From Camellia lanceoleosa (Eukaryota > Streptophyta > Magnoliopsida > Ericales > Theaceae): a DNA stretch of 64,000 nt. The position numbers and the translations under genes are program-made. Location: the NCBI GenBank assembly GCA_025200525.1, contig CM045761.1:96138182-96202181 (forward strand). The letters are read 5' to 3'. Shown piece after piece: positions 59,647 to 64,000 of the stretch (positions are counted from its first letter, which is position 1; every line of letters starts with the position of its first letter). A model generated the notes under the pieces. It did not search any database, was not told the DNA's origin, and saw nothing but the letters and a program-made list of their open reading frames with translations.

Positions 59647-60735
59647 CTACAAACGATGTTGCACCTGCTGCAGATTATTGATAACATCTTGCACTGAGTA
59701 TTTAAACTCTTTTAAAAATAAAGAAGCCCACATAGCAACTCTAACCTTTACCAACTCTTCTAAATCAGACAAGATTGGTTGTGCCTCATTAAATAAGCAC
59801 TCATTCATGATTTTCCACACTGACCACATAACAGCTAATGGAATTATCTTCCAAATCTCCTTCACCTTTCTCTTTATGTTTGTACCTGACCACCAATGCA
59901 ATAATGACTCCATTGAACCAGGAATAACCCAACACAAATTCCACCAACATACAATATTGGCCCATATTCTCCAAATTATAGGACAATGAAGTAGAACATG
60001 GTTCAGAGACTCTACCTCAGATTTACAAAACACACATAGTGTATTGACATTTGAATTTAACACACCAATCCTTTGCAAAAACTCTTTGGATTTAATCCTA
60101 CCTCTCCCAGCTAACCAGCTCAAAAATTGTACTTTGAGAGGAGCTACATTATTCCAAATACTTTTAGTAACTATAACAGCTGGCCCTTGACATGCTTCAA
60201 CCCACTTCCAGATTAATGCCATAGTAAAAGCTCCAGAGGAATGAGCTAACCAATGATAAGAGTCTTCAACCCCTTCATTCAGCCTAGGTGCATTCTGTTG
60301 TAGATCATTAAGTTTCAGCACCTTCTCCTCTTCCCAAGCAAAAAGAGGCCTTCTAAAGTCAAGTTTCCAGTCATTATCCACTCCGCTTCTATGGAAAAAA
60401 TCAAATAGAATGCCATCCTTTTCAACTGACAGAGTGAATAATCTGGGAAATTCCACACTCAGACTTTGATTGTTAAACCACCAGTTAACCCAGAATTTTA
60501 ATCTTCTACCATTAGCAACAACTAACTTGAAATTTTGCAAAAAGAAATCTCGCAAGGCAGGATTTGCTGAAGTCGCTGATAGTACGTCTTTCCAGAGATT
60601 AGACATCAACACTGAATCTGAATAGTGGGTTCGATTTGCCACCCACACCTCCATACTTACTACAAACCACTTGTGTCCACAAAACTGACCCCTCTTTGCC
60701 ATACCTCCACCACCACTTAGTAAGTAGGCACTCAT
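59647..60735 (-). pseudogene. LINE ORF2 carboxy end with zf-RVT domain
   Basis: An open stretch of 362 codons. Residues about 185-265 carry the plant zf-RVT pattern: WNNVAPLKVQFLSWLAGRGR, then the zinc ligands in CVFCKSEVESLNHVLLHCP and IWRIWANIVCWW. The amino part (WKDVLSATSANP, FWVNWWF) is the usual ORF2 linker after reverse transcriptase. It would bind RNA or DNA during target-primed reverse transcription. The frame is broken from the upstream reverse transcriptase near 60740-60800. Confidence 0.9.
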
Positions 60736-60796
60736 TAACCTGACTTAGATTTCTCACACCTAACCCACCTTGATTTTTGCTTAGACAAACCTCTTT

Positions 60797-61084
60797 TCAA
60801 TTGACTAAGTGCATTTTTTTCCTGATTTTAGATCTTCCCCATAGAAAATTGGCTTGTATACTGTCTAATGATTTTGCAATACCCATTGGCATCTTGAAGA
60901 TGGATAGGAAATAGATTGGCAAGCTGGACAAAATGGACTTCATGAGAGTCAATCTTCCTACAAAAGACAAATACCTCATGTTCCATGAAGCTAACTTCCT
61001 CTTGAACTTATCCACCACTGGTTTCCATGTGCCTGTTCTCCTTGGATTTGCTCCTAACGGTAGCCCCAAATAGTTCATTGGCAA
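60797..61084 (-). pseudogene. LINE ORF2, thumb-side of reverse transcriptase
   Basis: An open segment with MNYLGLPLGANPRRTGTWKP, LASWNMRYLSFVGRLTLMKS and SLPIYFLSIFKMP, the conserved LINE region after the FADD palm. A stop at about 61094 separates it from the palm segment, and a frame change separates it from 60735. Confidence 0.88.
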
Positions 61085-61096
61085 CTTTTGGTTAAG

Positions 61097-61512
61097 TCAG
61101 TTAAGTTTTGTTGCTAAAACCTTCACAAAATCATCTTGGACACCTACCCCACACACTGTACTTTTATGAAAATTTATTTTGAGGCCTGACATCAACTCGA
61201 AACATCTTAAGATTCTTTTCATAGCCACAATTTCCTCCCAATTAGCTTCACAAAATATAATAGTATCATCAGCGAATTGTAAGTGTGATAGTTTCAACTC
61301 ATTTGGCCCTACTATTACTCCTCTAATCAAGCCCTCTTCTTTTTCTCTTTCCATAAGAATATTAAGGCCCTCTGCTACAATGTTAAAGAGGAATGGTGAA
61401 AGTGGGTCACCTTGCCTGAGGCCTTTCATGAGGGAAAACTCCGATGTAGGTGATCCATTTACTAGTATTGATATTCTAGCTGTAGATAAACAAGTCTTCA
61501 TCCACCCCACCC
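61097..61512 (-). pseudogene. LINE reverse transcriptase, palm half after the hAT
   Basis: From the hAT edge it reads WVGWMKTCLSTARISILVNG, GLRQGDPLSPFLFNIVAEGL and LSHLQFADDTIIFCEA. It includes the conserved RQGDPLSP and catalytic FADD motifs, both intact, followed by GLKINFHKSTVCGV. The part of the same reading frame beyond 61520 is hAT sequence and is not LINE protein. Confidence 0.93.
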
Positions 61513-61531
61513 ATTTCTTATAGGAATGGCA

Positions 61532-61551
61532 ACGGGGCGGGGCGGGGCCGG
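61532..61551 (+). repeat. G-quadruplex-prone subterminal stretch of the hAT
   Basis: GGGGCGGGGCGGGGCCGGGG-like sequence gives four G4 runs with 1-2 base spacers, and CCCC runs follow at 61557-61578. GGGG-rich runs lie at the other end (62460-62478). Confidence 0.7.
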
Positions 61552-61743
61552 GGATCGCCCCCCCCGTCCCCGATCCCCGAAAGTATGGAACTCCCTGTCC
61601 CCGACCCGATCTGACAGAACCCTTACTCCCCACCCCCGTCCCCTAACGGGGATCGGGTTTCCCCGACCCCGTAAAATCCTCGACAGTGAGTCGTCGTCAT
61701 CACACACACATCTGAGATCTGAGTCGTCACATTATCATCATCA

Positions 61744-61866
61744 TATCACACACACACAAACACACACACACACACACATCTGCAGACAAATTCACACACA
61801 CACACACACATCTGCAGAAAGATCTAAGTCACCATCATCATCATCATCACCACACACACACACAGA
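61744..61866 (+). repeat. CA microsatellite blocks inside the hAT
   Basis: Three CACACA runs (about 61748-61780, 61795-61811 and 61850-61866) are separated by AGATCT and CATCAT words. Confidence 0.9.
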
Positions 61867-62519
61867 CACACAGGGAGAGAAGAGAGATCTTGATCGGTGA
61901 CGGGCGGCGAGCTTGAGAGAGTGACCATGGCGGTGGAGCTGTCAAAACGATGGAGAGACGGAGACTTTGGTTGCGGTGGTCTGGTGCAACGTGCTTGAGA
62001 GCAAGCGGCGGAGAGACGAGAGACAGCGGCGGAGCAAGAGAGGAGAGGATCTGAGATGAGAGAGAGATGAAATGAGAGGATCTGAAATGTGAGAGATGAG
62101 ATGAGAGGCGTGTTTTGGTTATGAGATCTGAAATGATCTAAAATGAGAGAGACAGATGAGTACATATAATATTATATAATATAGGTGAGTACATATAATA
62201 TAGATGAGTAGATATAATATTATATTATATTAGATAGATGAGTAGATATAATATTATATTATATTAGATGACTATAATATATTAGGTGAAATTAGATCTG
62301 AAATGAGAGGGTGAGGGAGCCGGGGAAAAACGGGGACGGTGAACGGGGCCGGGGAGGAAAAGCTTATCACCGTCCCCGGCCCGAAAATGATTGGGGATTT
62401 TTTTTTGAATACTGTCCCCGGCCCATCGGGGGTATTTTTCGGGGAAACACCGTGTTAATCGGGGTCGGGGGGTCGGGTCCCCATCAGGCCGGGTTTAAAT
62501 TGCCATCTCTAATTTCTTA

Positions 62520-62920
62520 CCAAAATTGAAATTAGTCATCATTGAGTACAAAAACTCCCAATTTACTGAATCGTATGCCTTCTCAAAGTCCAGCTTTAGG
62601 ATGATTCCTTTCTTTTTTGACCTTCTCCACCAATCCACCACTTCATTGGCAATTAGGACCCCATTTAAAATAAATCTTCCACTAAGAAATGCTGTTTGAA
62701 CTTCACTGATGATCATGGGTAAAACCTGCCGTAACCTTGTTGATAAGACTTTAGCTATTATTTTGTACATGGAGCTAACCAAATTGATTGGCCTATAGTC
62801 ACCCAACCCCATAGGATTTTCCTTCTTGGGAATTAAGGTAATAAATGAACTATTAACTCCTTTGGCCAACTTACCATTAGAGTGGAACTCATTCATCATC
62901 TGAACAATCTTCCCTTTCAT
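62520..62920 (-). pseudogene. LINE reverse transcriptase, fingers half before the hAT
   Basis: The open stretch contains SSFITLIPKKENP, YRPINLVSSMYKIIAKVLS, QTAFLSGRFILNGVLIANEV and KLDFEKAYDSVNWEF. These are the conserved LINE reverse transcriptase blocks, including the first catalytic aspartate in LDFEKAYD. It ends at the hAT edge (NFNFGKK). It continues at 61512 once the hAT and one TSD copy are disregarded, in the same frame as far as I can count. Confidence 0.93.
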
Positions 62921-63554
62921 GATGTCCCAGCATTGTTGAATACACTTTAGATTAAACCATCTGGCCTCGGACCTTTGTTTCCTTCACAATCTTTAATTGC
63001 TTCCTAGATTTCAGCCTCCAAAATGTCTGCCTCCAACAAGTTAGTTGAATCTGTTTGCCTAATTGAGGCAAAAACACCTGACAACTTTGGTCTACACCTC
63101 CATCCTTCCGTAAACAGTTGACTAAAATGATTTACCACGACTTGCTTAATCAACCCAGGCTGATCATGAAGTACTCCATTCTCATTAACTCAGTTCAATA
63201 GGTTTTTCCTTTGCCTTTTACTTGCCATTATATGAAAAAATATGCTATTTTTATCCCTATTTTTAGCACATACCATTCTAGATTTTTGATGCCACATCCA
63301 ATCCTTCTTCTTGCATAGATCCCATGCTAAACTTCTAACTTCTGCCCTTCTCTTAATCTCAGAATCTTGGAGAATCCTTTCTTCAGCTTTTAAATCCTAA
63401 TCATGAAGTTCTTCCTCTCCTTTTTTCAACTGCTCATCAATGTTACCAAACACTTCAGAGTTCCACCTTTTCAGATGTGCTCGTAGATTTCCTAGCTTTT
63501 TCAACAACCTATAACTGGCCTAACCACTAACTTGTGATTCGTCCCAACAATTCT
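62921..63554 (-). pseudogene. LINE ORF2 linker between endonuclease and reverse transcriptase
   Basis: About 630 bp between the recognised domains has several stops. It lies where LINE ORF2 proteins have a poorly conserved linker, and the local words (for example RNKNSIFFH-like and WDLCKKKDWMWHQK-like text on the minus strand near 63230-63320) fit that. No intact frame. Confidence 0.6.
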
Positions 63555-64000
63555 TTACTTCTTCTTTGAATTTAGGATGCAAACACCATGCATTGATGAA
63601 CCGAAATGGTTTTGGGGCCCAATCCCTCTCATCTTCCATACGGAGTATTGGGCAATGGTCAGAAATTCTTCTAGGTAGCCCCTATTGTTTAAACTTGAAA
63701 ACTTCAAACCACCTAGGATTGATTGGGAATCTATCAATCTTACTCCATCTATCCCCATCCAATGCATTACACCAAGTGAAATTTCTACCTAACATTGGCA
63801 TATCTAACAGCTCCAGCTTTTCAAGCAATTCATTAAAGTCCTTCATCCCTCTATCTCTTCTAGAACATCCTTTTCTTTCAATCATGAATCTTATTTCATT
63901 AAAGTCACCACCTATACACCAGGGCCTTGAAAAGGATGGTTTAAGCTTAGCTAAGGACTCCTATAATTGTCTTCTTCTTAACACATCATTGGGTGCATAC
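63555..64000 (-). pseudogene. LINE endonuclease domain remnant, 5' part outside window
   Basis: Two overlapping frames (63682-63885 and 63555-63767) contain MKDFNELLEKLELLDMPMLG, RNFTWCNALDGDRWSKIDRF and PQNHFGSSMHGVC. They resemble the carboxy part of the exonuclease-endonuclease-phosphatase domain of plant LINEs, which nicks target DNA. A frameshift lies near 63690. The catalytic amino part is beyond the window. Confidence 0.8.

Larger units (their letters stand above)
61521..62511. mobile_element. Non-autonomous hAT element (991 bp)
   Basis: The ends are TAGGAATGGCAA and (reversed) TAGAGATGGCAA, typical of plant hAT elements, and the flanks are a perfect 8 bp TSD, ATTTCTTA (61513-61520 and 62512-62519). 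The subterminal regions are rich in GGGG and CCCC words. The interior has CA microsatellites and AATATTATATAAT repeats. No transposase motif occurs, and the frames inside follow the simple repeats. It lies within the LINE reverse transcriptase, between NFNFG and WVGWM segments. Confidence 0.93.
58548..64000 (-). mobile_element. L1-type plant LINE, 3' part, split by a hAT element
   Basis: The minus strand reads endonuclease remnant, reverse transcriptase, zinc-binding domain, 3' untranslated region and tail. The 3' end is AATAAAG...TTTGCTGATC followed by poly(A) (poly-T at 58548-58556), shared with the LINE tail at 12901. The 5' end lies beyond the window. The coding region has several stops and frameshifts, so the copy is dead even without the hAT insertion. 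The 3' untranslated region (58557-59646) has no gene. Confidence 0.9.

Noticed and set aside
61498..62165. Frames rich in P, R, S, H and T inside the hAT element
   Set aside because: They translate CA and CAT microsatellites and GGGG/CCCC subterminal repeats. No DDE transposase, BED finger or dimerisation motif is present.

Overview
This is nuclear DNA from a plant, most likely a eudicot with a large, repeat-rich genome. The evidence is Athila and Tekay-type Ty3/gypsy elements with plant primer-binding sites, a plant L1-type LINE, Tourist-like MITEs and a hAT element. I find no convincing host protein gene, rRNA or tRNA gene. Essentially all coding sequence belongs to dead or dying transposable elements, and nearly every listed reading frame is short or broken. 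No alignment or database search was run. Element boundaries come from reading termini and target-site duplications (TSDs) by eye. I named families with letters (A, G, Q, U, V, W, X, Y, Z); these are labels, not database names.

Left block (1-10315): a giant family-A LTR (A5) carries two family-X LTRs in opposite orientation, X1 (1-4953, running off the left edge) and X2 (5427-7826). X1 is itself split by another family-A LTR, A1 (328-4219). From 10316 to 15211 the DNA is AT-rich and holds only MITEs and a 112 bp LINE tail.

Middle block (15212-32897): an Athila-like element. Its 5' LTR holds two solo LTRs, V and U. Its tRNA-Asp-type primer site and a broken gag survive, and gag is interrupted by a minisatellite. 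LTR element Z (20995-about 26937) and a minus-strand Tekay relative Y (27079-about 32040) follow. The Athila polypurine tract and the start of its 3' LTR appear at 32361-32897.

Right block (32898-58204): a tower of insertions. A copia-like element Q holds W (33689-57760, TSD CATTG). W's left LTR holds a full-length Tekay-like element G (34109-46502, TSD TATAT), whose 5' LTR holds solo LTR A3 (35571-38761, TSD CATAT). W's right LTR holds A4 (49184-57028, TSD ATAAT), which holds A2 (51057-55697, TSD GTGCY). With the Athila host, this gives a nesting depth of five.

Right edge (58205-64000): a degenerate about 51 bp tandem array, then the 3' part of a minus-strand LINE. Its reverse transcriptase frame is split by a 991 bp non-autonomous hAT element with a perfect 8 bp TSD.

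The pattern I consider most worth following is that several different LTR families carry clustered arrays of about 10 bp palindromic words: CGCTCGAGCG in G, V, X and Z, GGGTCGACCC in Y, and CCACTAGTGG or CCGGC-type words in A. In G, V, Y and the A U3 domains these lie within the first few hundred bases of the LTR. The word differs between families, while the architecture recurs.
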